Positions 23,801-35,500 of a stretch of 64,000 bases of DNA are shown here, one piece after another. The notes beneath the pieces are model-generated. The model had not been told where the DNA came from and did not search any database. It worked only from the letters and a program-made list of their open reading frames with translations. Made by a program: the position numbers and the translations under genes. The stretch's first letter is position 1, and every line of letters starts with the position of its first letter. Origin of the DNA: Trebouxia sp. TZW2008 (taxonomy: Eukaryota > Chlorophyta > Trebouxiophyceae > Trebouxiales > Trebouxiaceae); assembly GCA_002118135.1 (NCBI GenBank), contig BDIU01000277.1, positions 186,001 to 250,000 of the forward strand. The letters are read 5' to 3'.

Positions 23801-26800
23801 CAGGTGGTCCATGAGATGCATGTCCAGCGCCTTTGACAGCACAAAGTCCTTGTCTGGCTTCAGAGTCATGCCCAGCTGTTCAGACAGCTGCTGCCAATGA
23901 CGCTCACGCATGCCTGGCTGCCGCAAAGCCTGCAGCATCAGCATAGGAGCCGTGACAACAAAAAATGGGCTGTATGCATGCGGCACAAGTCTGGCTTGCC
24001 AACCTAAGATAATGAGCACCACAGAAAGCCCAGTCTAAAAGAGTAAGCACTCACAGACAACTTTGGCCTTGCAGCTGCAACCAAAGCATCTTTGAGAGAA
24101 TGAAAGAGCCTACAAACTTTGAACGCAGGGCACATAGCACTATTTCCAACTAGTCAGTAGAGAGCATGCCGCAATTATAGGCGAGCCACACCTACAGAGG
24201 TGCAGCCAATGAGATGCGGTCACAGCGCCTGGACAAGTATAGCTTACCACTAATAGAGGCACAATTTTCTGGAACTGCTCAATTTCAGCCTTGATGGTGT
24301 CGCAATTGCCAGCATAGGTCTGCATGTCCCGCTGAGCAAAGGCCTTGCCAGTCTTGTGCATGGTGCGTATGCTAGCAGCAACTTCCTTCTCCACTGCCTC
24401 GCCATTCAGCTTGTTCATGGCTTCATGCAGCCACATCCTCTGGTATTCCTGCACAGGGACAGCCAGGTTGCAGTTGCTTTGACTTGTCAAGTAGGCTTGC
24501 GCCCTGTCGGCAGCATTTGCTCAAATGCGATATGATCTGAGCGAATTTGAGCTTGCGCCAAATTTGTCAGCAACAAGCCATTGTGCAAGAAAGAGCTACC
24601 ATAAGCACATTGGCCAAGAAAGAGAGACCACAATTGTGCTCTTTAGTGACATAGCTTGAGCGCATTCTGCGCTGAGCATGCTGTTGAGTAGGTGGCAGGA
24701 GCTGTGCACAGGCAGAGCAAATGCAATGTCACCTTGATGATTGGCGCCTGCAAAGCAATCACACCTATTGCTGTGCTTCTGTGTTTCACTTGCAGTGTTC
24801 AGTCATGGCGTTTTCATGGTTTGGAGCACGGATTGAAAGGCATGCAGCCACAGGCAGAAACAAACTCACCTTCCATGCAGCAGCAACGCTCCAGAACTGC
24901 TGGTATGGCTCAAAGCTTTCCCACAACTTCTTGACTTCACTGTAGTCTGTGGTGGGCTTGCCAAACAGAGCCTCCCTGCTGTTGTAAAGGGCAGCGTCTT
25001 TCTCCGCCTGCTTCAACCTGACGCCCAGACCTGTCACCTGCAGGCAAAAGGTGTATCGCATAAAGTTGCAGCTTCTTACTGGGGTATGTTTCTCAATACA
25101 AGCCAGAAGTAGTAGAGATCTTGTGCTGTGTGGGTTGCCCTGGACATGGGTTGCTACATATCTCATTTCTGGGTATGCGGTGATTGCCAGCTGGCTGATG
25201 CATGAGGTATGCAAGGGATATGCATGGCATCTTGCAATGCGCTGATGTCCAGTCAACATCACAAAACATGGGGCGTCTTTAAACATGTGCGCCATGCTAT
25301 GGTTCTTGATATATTCTTTTTGGCTTTGTCGGAACATCCCTTGCATGCTTTTAAGTTTGCATCGTGGCTGTTGGGGACACACTCTTAATTATGCTGAATG
25401 CAAATTCACACAAGCTGGACAGAAGATAGCACAATGACCAACGTACCTCTCCAGCAACAGCAGTAGCCGCAGAGATGTCTGTGTAGGTCTGCATGGCGGC
25501 CACAGCTTGATCCAGGTCTACAATGCTGGCCTGGAATGCACTCTGCTCTGACTGCTGTGCTTCCTCATACTTCTTTGTTTCAGCCTCAGATGCCTGCAGT
25601 ACAGCATGCGTCTCAGCTAAGGACGCAGCTTGCATTCATTGCAGTGCTCACACACTGTGACCAGTTCTGCTATCAGGTCTAGCAATACAGGTACCAAAGC
25701 CATATGCTTACAGGCAGGGAAGTGTCTTGAGTATGAGGATGCAAGCAAATTGGGATCAGGTTGTACATGCACACAGTGCACAAACATGTGGTGCATTCAG
25801 CCGTGGAAGATTGCATCAGAGTCGGCTGAGGCGTTCAGCAGTCAACTCACCGTCAGGGCTGCTTCCTTGAAGCGCTCAATCCTGATGGGCCAGGCCTCGC
25901 CTGCTGCCTTCTCCCTGGCATCCTCATCAGGAAGTGAGAAGCGCATGTTCTCAAGGGCGCCGTACCAACTCTGCATGAGGCTCACGCTGAGTCTCCTTCA
26001 AGACAGAGAGGGTGGGGTGGTGCTGGTGATGGGGGCGCAGGAGACCAGGGGCTTGGGGCGGAGGAGAGGGGTTGGTGGGGGAAATGGGTTGGGGAATGTT
26101 GGGGTGAAGGTTGGAGATGGTGTTGTGGTGGTGGCGTAGGTGTTGGGAGGGTGGTTTTCAAGTCAACAACACAGGCTGAAGCATTGATGAGCACGAGCTT
26201 TGACAGCAAGGCAGATCACCACCCGCTTGCAATAGATGCAAAGCAAGTCACAAGTGAATGAGCCATGGCAGGACGCACAAGGCAGATGCTCAGACAGCCC
26301 TGCATGTTGAGCTCAGTCAACAGGCTCAGGTTCTAGTGAGGTTTTCTGGCATATCAAGCAACAACAAGAGTGTGAGTCAATGCTTGCACCACGTGTACAG
26401 CCTCATCATTGCAGCATGTGCTGGCTTTATTCACATAAAGTGACACATAACATTCTAACATGTGTTGCAATGTGCCTGTGCTGCATAGAGAGAGTGCAGA
26501 TAGTGGTTCTTTCGCAGTCACACCTGTCAGTACAGATAGAGATAGTGATAACTTCACAGTCACACCTGATAGTGCAGATGGAGATAGTGCAGATAGTGCA
26601 GTTTCACAATCACACCTGAGCAGCATCCATCTCAGCAACCAGCTCAGCCACCTTACGTGGCAGGGCATCAATGAACTGCCGCTGGTCTGCCACTTCCTCT
26701 ATGTTGCTGGGCTTCATACGCAGCTTCTTCTCCACTTCACCAAACTTGACTGCCACTGCGGCAACAATGCGGCGCGGCACGCGAGATAAAGCCTCCTTGA

Positions 26801-29776
26801 GAGACCGTATCAGGCGCTGTTTCTTGCTGATCAGCTGATCCCGCACCTGACACAGGGGGAAACGATGATGAAGATGCACATATGTCAGGTATGTGTGGCT
26901 AATCTGCTGAGGCAATAGCAATTCATGATCAACACGTAAATGTGAGTGATGCGTCAGATCAACCAGTAGAAAGCTCAGACCTGTGGTCAGAGAGGTCAAT
27001 ATCATGTCAAGATGCACAACCCAAAAAGCAATGGCTTTTGAGTCTGGTCAATCAAAATAGTTGGGATCTTAATGTTGCTGCAGCCTGCAATGCTCTGGTC
27101 AGACCCCTGACGTATGTAGGGTATGCACCATGTAGTGCAAGTGCATATTAGGGACTTACCTTGCTCAGTTGCAAAGAGGTGAGACCCAGGTTGACAAAAG
27201 TGGGCAGGGCAGACTGCATGGCCATCAGCTCACGCTGGTGCTTGTTTATCTCTGACTGCAGCTCTGACAGACTCAGCTCCTCCCCTTTGGCCTGCAGCAC
27301 ACATCACAGCATCAGTGCTGAACAGCATTGTTTTCATGAGTAGTGCTGATCTTGTCTTGTGATGGGATCAGGGCCCATGCTGCACCACAGGAAGCAGTAT
27401 TGCCTTGTAACAACAGATGTCATGATGAACACGCTTTTCATGCAGTCAGATTAGGCCCACAAAGCTTCTGCCTGTTGGCATGTCAGGTTCAGTTGCACAG
27501 CAGAGCTGGTATGAACAGTGCAGGCGATGCTACAATTGACATTAACAAGAGTTGCAATGTGTTCACCATGCAGTAAAAGCTGACCTGCAAAGCATCCACA
27601 TAGGCGGCATCCTCCACAGCCAGCCAGCCCTCATACGCTTGTACCCTGGCAATGTATTGCCTCACAGGCACAAGAGCTGCCTCCAGAGTGCTGGAAATGG
27701 CTTCACGTCCTGCCAGCACCTGGGGCTCTTGTGGGTGCACTGACTCCAGGACGGGCTTGAAAGCCCAGGAGATGGCCTCCATCACTAGGGGTTCAACTCT
27801 TGGAATGCCCTACACGCATCCGCCAGAGCTGTTATGACTAGGAATGCATTGTGGGCAGCAGAACCGCTGTCAAGTGGGCTTATTGCAATTTGGTAAATCC
27901 TAACTGGATTTGAATTGAAACTGCCTCCTGAGCGTTGCAGTCATGCTACAGACGATTTTGTGTGCGCCATTTACGCATTACATGTTGTAAGTGCCAAGGG
28001 CACATATTCTGCAAGCTTAAGCTTGCTGTTCAACCCGGACTAAGGTCCACAACAGATACAAACTAGGATACAGGTTGGCGCCAAAGTCAGCTCTGCCATT
28101 GCATTTGTCTGTTCTACAAACGAACAGCGTTGCTTGACCAGGCAAAGCAGCAAATGCCGCATACACCACGCTGTGGCTAAGTCATCTGACATTCTTGGTT
28201 GAACACTTTGCTAAGACAAATGATACATTACCTGGGTGACAGTAACAGCTTTGTCGAAGAAGGCCAGCATGCGTGGCACAATGCTGTCTAGGTCAGTCCG
28301 GGAGGTGATAGAGACGCCCTCAGACACCTGCAGCTCCAGACACAGCAAGGGAGGCTTCTGTGTGAACACAGTTGTCCCTGGTGGGTGCTCCACATTCACA
28401 TTGTTGGTGTCGGTGACTGTCACCTGCAGTCATGTAGCATAAATCGGTCAGCACCCAGCATCTCCAGCGCGACAAAGCTATCAACTTCTTGGACCCCATC
28501 ATGCAAATTGCGAACGCGCTATGCGATCTTTCAAATATCTCAAGCCATCCTAAAAGCTTGAGGACATCCTCAAATGACTTGCATCCATGTGTTTTGTTCC
28601 TGATGCTGTCACCCATCAGGAGCTGTCTATAGCTGTACAGGCATCCAGCTAGCTGCCACTTACCTTGGCACCACAGGCTGAGTTGACAAAGGCCAGAAAC
28701 TTCTGATGGTTTTCAATGACCAAGCCGCGCAGGGTGTCTTCCATCATGAACCTGGTTACAACCAAGAGAGACCTCATCTTGCTGAAGCAGAAGGTCTCAT
28801 AGTTGCTCTCATTCAGGTTGTACCAGCCCTTGCCTGCACAGCCACACCCATAATGAGACTGTTGTGCAAGTGCACTGAAAGCCGCATTTGCATGACACGC
28901 CAACAGTAGCCTGATAACAGATAATGGGCAAGCATTTCAGATTGAGCCCCAAATCATGCTGTTTTGGCAACTGCCTCACGCTGGGTTGGGCCCATAGCAT
29001 TACATTTTTGCATCACTGACATCTGGCGCAGGAGAACACAAATGCTTTGCAATCAGCTCCAATGGGTGATCAGCGGAAGAGGCATATCAATCACGCATGG
29101 CATGAATTGTAGTCCTTGACACTTTGAGAGGGCTTACCAACATCCTTGAAGGAGGTCTTGAAGGCCAGCTGCACGGCTGTGACCCAGTTGTCCCGCAAGC
29201 CATTGCTTGCTTGATCCAGGGTCTGATTCTGTGCCACCTCAAACTCTTCAATGGCATGGCTCTTGGTGTACCAGGCATTGAATAGACTCATCTTGGCAAC
29301 CTGCAATCCATTGCAACACGGTTACTTGACCTTGCGTGTGCCGTTCAAATTGGCTTGAGCAAATCAGGTCGTGGCATGTGCATACTGAGGTGGTCACCAG
29401 CACAGCTGCTGCTTCCAAATGAGACAGCAGCAGACAGCAGCAGCATGTCCTCAGGCGATTTCTGGTGTGAGCTGATCAAGCATACAAGTCAAGGCAGGAG
29501 CATGGCGTGCTGGTGCAAGATAGCCGGGGTTGCTGACCTTGTTGCACTCGGCACGCACTTTAACCAGAGCAGCAATGACTTCTGCCTTGGTCAGCAGACT
29601 GAGGAAGCTGAAGCTGGAGAACTTCTCAGGGAAGCTGTAGGCGGGTACTAGCACACTGGCTTGTGCTGGCACCTACATATACAGTCATGTTACTTACAAG
29701 CAAAACATACAAGCTGTCCTGACGCCTGATGACATTGCATCAGTTGACTGGCAACAACAAAGATATGACGTCTGTC

Positions 29777-29834
<58 letters not shown>

Positions 29835-31845
29835 AGGCACATGTACACACACAGCACGGGCGTTGTACTGCAAGAGTGCGTGCTGTGATGTAATCCAGAA
29901 TTGGCAGCTTTGCACAGTCCTTAAGCCAGGACATTCAGAGGTCCTTACTGGGTGTACTTGAGGCTTTGGGTGCAAGGAGCTGTCAAGCGGCACCATAGCC
30001 AGCCCTTGCACACCAGAAATCTTGGTCTTTGTGGCATGATCGAAGCTGATTTTGTTCATGGCTCTGGCGTAGTCAGTGATGGCTTCATTGACTAGAGGGT
30101 GAGTCTCAGACAGTCTCTCCTGCAGATCAAGTCTGAGCTGAGCAAAGTATCAAAGCACCGCATGACATGTGAACACAAGAGTGCGCAGACACCGCACCAG
30201 CATGATCAATCATGGACAGACGGGGTGGACAGAAGTATGATTGCCATGCAGAATGCATGCTTGCTGAACAGCAGCATCGTTGACACAGGTACAAGCAGAC
30301 GCCCCAAGATAGGCCAGCTGGCAGGCTTTCACTTATGTGGCAGGCAGACATGGGTTGCATGCCTGAGGTACTTACCCTCAGAAACTTGGAGTTGAGCGCC
30401 AATGTCAAGACCCTGTTGATCTGCTCCACAGATAGGGAGTGCATGTCATCAGCTGGCATGCTATCAATGCACAGATGATAGCGCATGGCATTGACAGCAT
30501 CGATGCGGCTCTGGTGCGCAATGGCAACCCTTTTGGCATACAGTGCCGGGTCCTCTGATAGGAAGTACAGTCGGATCCTAGGGACCCACTCTTGTACTGG
30601 CATGTCAAATTGCCCTGCAGCCACAAAACAGCAAAATTTGTGAGCGTTCAGGCATGCAGGGCGTAATTTCACAGGCAAGCATTGCCATCCATGCTGTGAA
30701 ACGGAGTTGTACAGATGCTGCTGCTGCTGCTACAAAGCTCATGAGCATGTGGGTGTGAGCATCTGGGTGTACAGATAGTCAAGATGGTAGGCAGGCCGTG
30801 ATGAATGCTACAGGGCAGGAACTGCATGTATGCTGATGCAGCAGGAGGCATCAGCCTTCAGGCTTGCAGAGATTGAGCCTATAGACACCCTCATGTGCAT
30901 GCTACAGGTGGATCTTGCATGTTTGCTGTTGCTGGGAGCGTCACTTTCTGATGTTGACAGTGAAGCACCTGGCTCTGTTGTAAGCTGCACCAGGTAGGTG
31001 TGCTGCTGCTCATTGTAGTCCAGGACTGTGCAATCCCTGAAGCTGTAGGTGCCATCAATAGACGGCATCGCAACGCGCCCAGGAGCAGCAGGAGCACCAG
31101 GCTCTTTGCACACCCATCCATGAGGGTCTCTGGACTCATATTCTGTGTCATCAAAGATTGCCAAGGGCAGCATGCCATCTAGCTGCTGGTTGAGGCCTGT
31201 GAAGGTTTGCTTCTGGTCAAGGCCTTCCTTCACAAGTAGGTCTTCAACCTTTTGCATGGCAAACAGCCGCCGCTTCCTGCAACACAACTTATAGTACAGT
31301 CCCTGATAAAGTATAATATTGTGAGTTGCTGTACCAGTGACAGTGGAGGTCATAAGAGAGGCAAGAGGTGAAAGCTGTCTCTGAAATTAGATTCAGGTTT
31401 CACCTTTGGATGAGGACCTCTCTGGGTGCAGAAGCATCAGAAGCCTCAAAGGGGGCCATGACGGTTGGTTGCAAATGCTGCCAAGAGTCCTGCTGGTGAG
31501 CAGCGATCTGATCTGTAGCCTGACTCCTGTCAGCACTGTCGACTTGAGCAGGGAAACCACCCTGCGAGAAGCATGAACTGACTTGCTGTGGCCAGCCAGA
31601 CCTTCAACGGTGCATTGTAGACCGTGTGTGACGCATGACGCCAAGCTTAAGTTGACTCGGCAGTTGTACCTTTGCATTGCTCAAGGAAAAGGCACTATCC
31701 TCTCGGGCTTGAACACCTAGCCTGGATTTGTCTCGGAAACGCGCTGTAGCAGAGATGAACACCGCTTGAGTCCAAGCCGCAAACTTTGTCGCGGTTTTAC
31801 ACGTCCCTCACCTTTCGGCGTTTTGAGCCTTGGCCCTTCCTGCAT
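1..31845 (-). CDS. DNAH1: Axonemal inner-arm dynein heavy chain, DNAH1 class (3' end off window)
   Basis: Motor heavy chain of a single-headed inner dynein arm: an AAA+ ATPase that slides axonemal doublet microtubules. About 55 exons read in order from 31,845 down to 14, where an exon ends at a GT donor, so the C-terminal region lies outside the window. Visible in order: N-terminal region with a [14 protein letters not shown] segment, tail and linker, AAA1 ([15 protein letters not shown]), AAA2 (GPTMGGKT), AAA3 (GETGTGKT, P-loop split by an intron; VFVDDLNMP), AAA4 ([16 protein letters not shown]), coiled-coil stalk with microtubule-binding tip, AAA5 and AAA6 ([11 protein letters not shown]). 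Segments such as [30 protein letters not shown] and [14 protein letters not shown] fit DNAH1 (Chlamydomonas DHC2, dynein d) better than DNAH3/7/12. I chose the start at 31,845 because ATG plus 34 bases (31,812-31,845) splices in frame to 31,670-31,743 (ends SLSNAK), then 31,404-31,561, then 31,276. No stop was seen in recognised exons. The subfamily is very likely; exact exon borders are approximate. Confidence 0.95.
6120..9995 (-). other. Dynein stalk coiled coil and microtubule-binding tip
   Basis: Exons at about 9,890-9,990 ([17 protein letters not shown]), 9,410-9,540, 8,816-8,963 ([16 protein letters not shown]), 8,288-8,440 (glutamate- and alanine-rich helix), 7,833-7,990 ([17 protein letters not shown]), 7,250-7,475 ([26 protein letters not shown]), 6,743-6,905 ([13 protein letters not shown]) and 6,127-6,305. 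The heptad-like helices before and after the YDKDNI region are the two stalk strands, and the middle is the microtubule-binding domain. Confidence 0.9.
8974..9053. repeat. (TCAT)20 microsatellite in dynein intron
   Basis: Twenty perfect TCAT units. On the transcribed strand this is (AATG)n ending about a dozen bases before the CAG acceptor of the exon that starts [10 protein letters not shown]. It therefore sits where the pyrimidine tract and branch region would normally be. Confidence 0.97.
10130..12010 (-). other. Dynein AAA4
   Basis: Exons at about 11,860-12,005 ([14 protein letters not shown]), 11,270-11,495 ([36 protein letters not shown]), 10,745-10,866 ([19 protein letters not shown]) and 10,135-10,341 ([25 protein letters not shown]). 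The P-loop has arginine in place of lysine (GSGR), as is usual for AAA4 in this class. Confidence 0.92.
12390..15610 (-). other. Dynein AAA3
   Basis: Exons at about 15,415-15,600, 14,870-15,030, 14,212-14,460 ([14 protein letters not shown], ending GETGTG), 13,825-13,970 (starts KTLNIMQQL, contains [12 protein letters not shown]), 13,420-13,540 ([22 protein letters not shown]), 12,9xx-13,156 ([14 protein letters not shown]) and 12,390-12,610 ([27 protein letters not shown]). The intron between 14,212 and 13,970 falls inside the P-loop, so correct splicing restores GETGTGKT. AAA3 gates the main ATPase site in dyneins. Confidence 0.93.
12560..12775 (-). repeat. Three tandem copies of an exon start (about 78 bp), dynein
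   Basis: The motif coding [15 protein letters not shown], with the bases before it, occurs at about 12,565-12,615 (intact exon start), 12,645-12,695 and 12,720-12,770. The two upstream copies carry substitutions and lie in the intron. Confidence 0.88.
16010..18190 (-). other. Dynein AAA2
   Basis: Exons at about 18,035-18,190 ([18 protein letters not shown]), 17,440-17,622 ([18 protein letters not shown]), 16,800-17,035 ([16 protein letters not shown] and [15 protein letters not shown]) and 16,012-16,198 ([15 protein letters not shown] and [14 protein letters not shown]). The P-loop reads GPTMGGKT with a conserved lysine. The last exon has two extra partial copies of its start in the intron upstream. 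Confidence 0.93.
16012..16495 (-). repeat. Three tandem copies of the LDDNKK exon start (about 145 bp period)
   Basis: Copies begin (sense strand) near 16,198, 16,342 and 16,491. The first is the intact AAA2 exon. The second keeps [20 protein letters not shown] in frame. The third has a 2-base insertion near 16,450 that shifts the frame. Only the first continues into [11 protein letters not shown]. Confidence 0.93.
18440..19908 (-). other. Dynein AAA1 (main ATPase site)
   Basis: AAA1 hydrolyses the ATP that drives motility. The exon at about 19,650-19,905 carries Walker [11 protein letters not shown] and [12 protein letters not shown]. The exon at 18,961-19,201 carries Walker [11 protein letters not shown] and sensor 1 MNPGYAGR. 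The exon at about 18,440-18,620 carries [12 protein letters not shown] and [15 protein letters not shown]. All key residues are present. A second partial copy of the Walker B exon lies in the intron just upstream (19,277-19,375). Confidence 0.95.
19277..19375 (-). repeat. Second copy of the AAA1 Walker B exon start
   Basis: Reads [18 protein letters not shown] and on through QQILTMQ, next to an AG acceptor-like site, upstream of the intact exon (18,961-19,201) that reads [18 protein letters not shown]. No donor matching the exon end is present in the copy. The frame stays open from the copy into the intact exon. Confidence 0.92.
20290..25040 (-). other. Dynein heavy chain: linker region exons
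   Basis: Exons coding the conserved linker that lies over the AAA ring and gives the power stroke. Examples are [14 protein letters not shown] (24,880-25,035), [16 protein letters not shown] (24,250-24,450), [15 protein letters not shown] (22,900-23,125), [19 protein letters not shown] (22,070-22,206), [14 protein letters not shown] (about 21,180-21,330) and [14 protein letters not shown] (20,290-20,496). The wording matches the linker of axonemal dyneins closely, and the reading frame stays open through each exon. Confidence 0.9.
21581..21650. repeat. Five perfect 14-bp hairpin-type tandem repeats
   Basis: Unit TGTGATGTATCACT repeated five times without change, inside a dynein intron. Each unit contains GTGAT-GT-ATCAC, a short inverted repeat with a two-base centre, so every unit could form a small hairpin. 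Confidence 0.97.
25998..26150. repeat. G-rich, nearly C-free tract in dynein intron
   Basis: The plus strand has many GGGG, GGTGG and GGAG runs, so the transcribed (minus) sense strand is C-rich with CCCCA-type runs. It lies upstream of the exon at 25,850-25,990 in the sense direction. G-quadruplex potential on the plus strand is an inference. Confidence 0.8.
29777..29830. repeat. (GCACAG)9 microsatellite
   Basis: Nine hexanucleotide units in the dynein intron between the exons near 29,970-30,110 and 29,530-29,670. Slight variants (GCGCAG) follow. No function is visible. Confidence 0.95.
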
Positions 31846-32525
31846 TCTGATCAAGCGAGCTCACGAGGTTAAGGCCAAGGATCAAGACATACTTCACGCG
31901 ATCCCTCAATGCTCTAGCGGGAAGCCATTAAATGACATGATATCCGAGTCAGTAAGTGCCCGGAAAGTCAAACGAGCAAGGCGCTCTTGCAAGCATTGCA
32001 TCGGGGGCCCCTTGTTGCAGGAGACGCTGGTTTCGGAGCAGGCTTGACAAATCAGGTCAGCCACTCAAGCAGTCCAGCATCGATGATGCATGCAATTTGC
32101 AGCAACACTGATGGAAACAAAGATCCATCTCCTGATTCCAGAAGCTACTGAGATGTCGCGAGCTTCAACGCTTGCGGTGTTGACTCTGAGCTGACTGCAT
32201 GACACGGTGCTGACAGTCGTGAAACTTTCATCCTTTAAGGATGTCAGGCGATGAAAAAATGATGATCATCAGTATACGTTTTTGCCAGGCTTCCGCCATC
32301 AGGATCAACGCTCATGCCTTTTTGCTGGCTGGAAATGCCGCGCATGGTAAAGCCTGCTGTGACCAGTTTGCAAAATTAGATACAGCCCATGTTGACTAAG
32401 TCTATAGACCTCACGCCATAGCAGAAGCGAGCCTGCGCGTGGTGCACGGTCGGAAAGGACTTCCTCGCCCCAATTTTGTGTCAAAGCAAACCATGTGATA
32501 TCAAGTTGATCGGACACAGTCATAC
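31846..32525. promoter_or_regulatory. Divergent intergenic region between dynein and SET genes
   Basis: About 680 bases between the dynein start codon (31,845, minus) and the SET gene start codon (32,526, plus). It must hold both 5' UTRs and promoters. I see no clear TATA box. The perfect 12-base palindrome TGATGATCATCA lies at 32,260-32,271. No coding potential is recognisable here. Confidence 0.55.
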
Positions 32526-35500
32526 ATGCACCTTGCAGGCGCTAGACCTCGCTCATGCCTGTCGGCATGGGCGTGCGCATTGATCTTGCTCTCACTGGTC
32601 ACTGTCAGCGCAGCTGATCCTCCTCAAGGTCTGCAGAGTCAGACTGCTGGACACGGATTTGTGTCTCGTCTCAAGGTTGATAGGTCGCAGCTCGTCGTGA
32701 CCTCACTGGTGTGCATCATGCAGACGAGTGTTCTAGTGACGTGAGCAAAACCGGAAGTGTGTCTGATGTGCTGCAATGGGCCAAATCGTTAGGCGCCACA
32801 TGCAGTGCCCTCAGGGCTGACGACACGCTCAAAGTGAGAGGAGTGGTTGCAACTGCTGACATCCCAGGTGGCTCAGTCATTGCCAGCCTTCCAAGGAAAA
32901 TTGTCTTGAGTGTCTCGCCTGAGCAGAAGTGCCCAATACCAGACTTAGTTCCTGAAGAAGTCTGGGGCACTACTCCCAAGTGAGATGCACTCCCTATTTG
33001 TCAATGTGCAGTCAGTAAATACACATGCGTGTCAGTGGATGCTGGGTAACGTGAGGCATGACTGCATTAATGCACATCACAACGTTGTGATCAAGCGTTT
33101 GAGATGCAGCATGTGTCCTTTCCTGTCAGAGCATGAGGAAGCATTCACCTATGGCATGCAACTGTACTTGCTGCACTTAATTCATTTGCAACGCAGGTAC
33201 TTTCAGCTTGCCCTGCTGTTTTTGAGTGAGGTCAAGAAGGGTTCACAATCCCTGTGGTACCCATACATCCAGAGTCTTCCGCGTGATTTTGACACCCTTG
33301 TGCATTGGAGCAATGCAGAACTGGCAGAGCTGCAGTATGACAGCACCAAGATTGAAGAACAGTTCATACAAGAGGCAGGATCCCTGACACTTAGGATACA
33401 TGCGGAAAGCTGATGAAGATACTGCATTCCTGCAGCGTGCCACCTGAAGCGGCACTTGCAGGGTCTTGCAAGTATCCTGTGACATGCTACCAGATACTGC
33501 ACTTGTGCAAGACATATGTTACTTCCCTGCTTGACATCATGCATTGCCTTTTCCTTCTCTTGGATTGTTGTCCATGAAATTTACTCTACGATGTTTGCAT
33601 CAAATTGATGTTGATATGCCCAACATTATGACCTGTGCCTGCCGGCAACGCAGCAGCTGAATGAGATCAACATGATGTCAATGAGGGCAAGACTGCATTG
33701 TTGTTTTCCTTGACCCTTGCCTGCTGTCAAAGAAGCAGCTGGCTGATGTTAACGGCTTGACAATCACAGAGAGTACATTGCAGATTGTCATGGCAACCTT
33801 GTCACAATTTGCCCACCTAGCTGTCGCATCGCGCTAGCTTGCAGGCATTCAGACAAGGCAACAAGGCTGACCTGGTGTAATGGCTGCAGGCAAAGCAGCA
33901 GCTGGATGACATCAAGGAGCTGTATGAGAAGGTGCGCTGGGCTGGCTTGGTCACCCAGTTCAACAGCACCCTTGAGGACTTGGTCTGGGCCTCAGACATT
34001 GTGCGCAGCAGATCCTTTGCCATCACCACAACACCAGGTCAGCCTTATTGAAAACAGGGCTTTACGGCTGCTGGGCAGTTCCGGGTGCTCAACCCTCAAA
34101 CCGCGCACAGCCATAGAAGATTGCCTCGACATCAATCTTGGGTTGCTGTTGTAGCTCACAGAAACTGCCTTGCACTCCACACACAAAGGCACGCATAATG
34201 TGGGCAACCCCTGGGATTCCAGGGCTCTTGTAGACCCCTGGTCGACATGCCTGATCCCTTGTCGCTGAGCGTGATAATATGGCAAGGCTGAAACTGTTGT
34301 GCCAAATCCCCCACAATGCACCAGTTTGGCTATCACTTCTTGAAAGTGTGCAGGTAGCTGTACGCACTGTCTGCTTCTGTCAGGTCACCCCAATCACCCC
34401 AGTCTTTCATGGTCAAGGCTCATGCACCGCAAACGCATTCTCGTTTTGGGAATGGTGCAGCAAGATATTGATGAAGCATGCGAGCAAAGCATCATCAGCA
34501 CAGGGCCTGACGCGGTATCCAGATTGACAACAGTCAAACCTACAACTGCATCACTCGGAATGTTGCAACCGCACGTGGTTCCAGGCAGACAGCGTTGCCA
34601 CAATCGCAATCTTGTCATGCCTGCAATGCAAGACTTCTGGGCAAAATCAACTTGCAAACAATACTTCTGACCAAATTGCTGATATTGATGGCGGTCAGAT
34701 TTACATTGGCTGCCAGTAGCCGAGCTTAATACAAGTCTTTTTGACTGCAGGATGGGTAAATGCAAAGAGCATTGGCATTACAGCCTTCATGGCTAATGTA
34801 GTGCTGCGCATACCCTTCTTCAACCAATGGCCTTTCATCCAAAGGGTATGCTGACCATCAATCCAATTGCGCTTGCATGGCTGTTGCACTGCAGTCAGTC
34901 TGTTCAGTCCAGTCCATCAAGTTAGTAGCCTTTCATTCAAAGGGAATGCTGACAATGCTAGCCATCTGACTGTCCTTGCATGCCTATGTCACTACAGTCA
35001 GACTGTGTTGTTCATCAAATAAGGAGGCTGAGCTCCATGTCCAGGGGTTCAAAATGGCTCACTGTGTATTTTGCGCTTGACTAGGTGTCTGGCATGGTGC
35101 AGCTGTCTATACTTGCAGGCTGACCTGCTTCTGATCTGGCTTGCATGCTGGCACTGCTTCATGGGTAGCCGTCATGTATCTTGACATGCGTGCAATGTTT
35201 GGCTGTTTACCTGCAGGTCATCGACACCCTCAAAATATTCTGTTACATGTCTGAGGTTTCGCGCATTAGTGCAGATCATTGGCATCTGCTGCTCAGCGAC
35301 CTTACAGCTTGTGTATATGCCAGCCATCTTGCTTGGCGCTCAGACAGCCAGCAATCTGGTCCAGTGTGTGTCCTGACTTGTTCAATGTTGGTGTGCAGAT
35401 CGGTGAGATCTGCTGCTCATTGACCTCTGTGAGCATGGGGGGCTACCTTCTTTGGCGCCCAGACAGCCAGCAATCCAGTCCAATATATGCCCCTGACTTG

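Larger units (their letters stand above)
25400..31845 (-). other. Dynein heavy chain: N-terminal tail exons
   Basis: First exons of the dynein gene. Recognisable pieces are [11 protein letters not shown] (31,812-31,845), [12 protein letters not shown] (to 31,670), the [10 protein letters not shown] exon (from 31,276) with [11 protein letters not shown] and [14 protein letters not shown] as in DNAH1-type N-termini, and the [15 protein letters not shown] exon (about 30,380-30,610). Further exons lie near 29,970-30,110, 29,530-29,670, 29,140-29,300, 28,670-28,830, 28,230-28,425, 27,590-27,810, 27,160-27,295, 26,620-26,850, 25,850-25,990 and 25,445-25,595. In the axoneme this tail anchors the motor on the A-tubule. 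The end of the 31,276 exon is uncertain because several GT candidates exist. Confidence 0.8.

Noticed and set aside
15..31600. Many plus-strand open frames of 60-170 codons opposite the dynein gene
   Set aside because: They are antisense shadows of minus-strand exons; none has family motifs, and they stop at exon borders of the dynein gene.
32260..32271. 12-base palindrome as an operator
   Set aside because: One short palindrome in a eukaryotic intergenic region, with no second copy; not enough to call a binding site.
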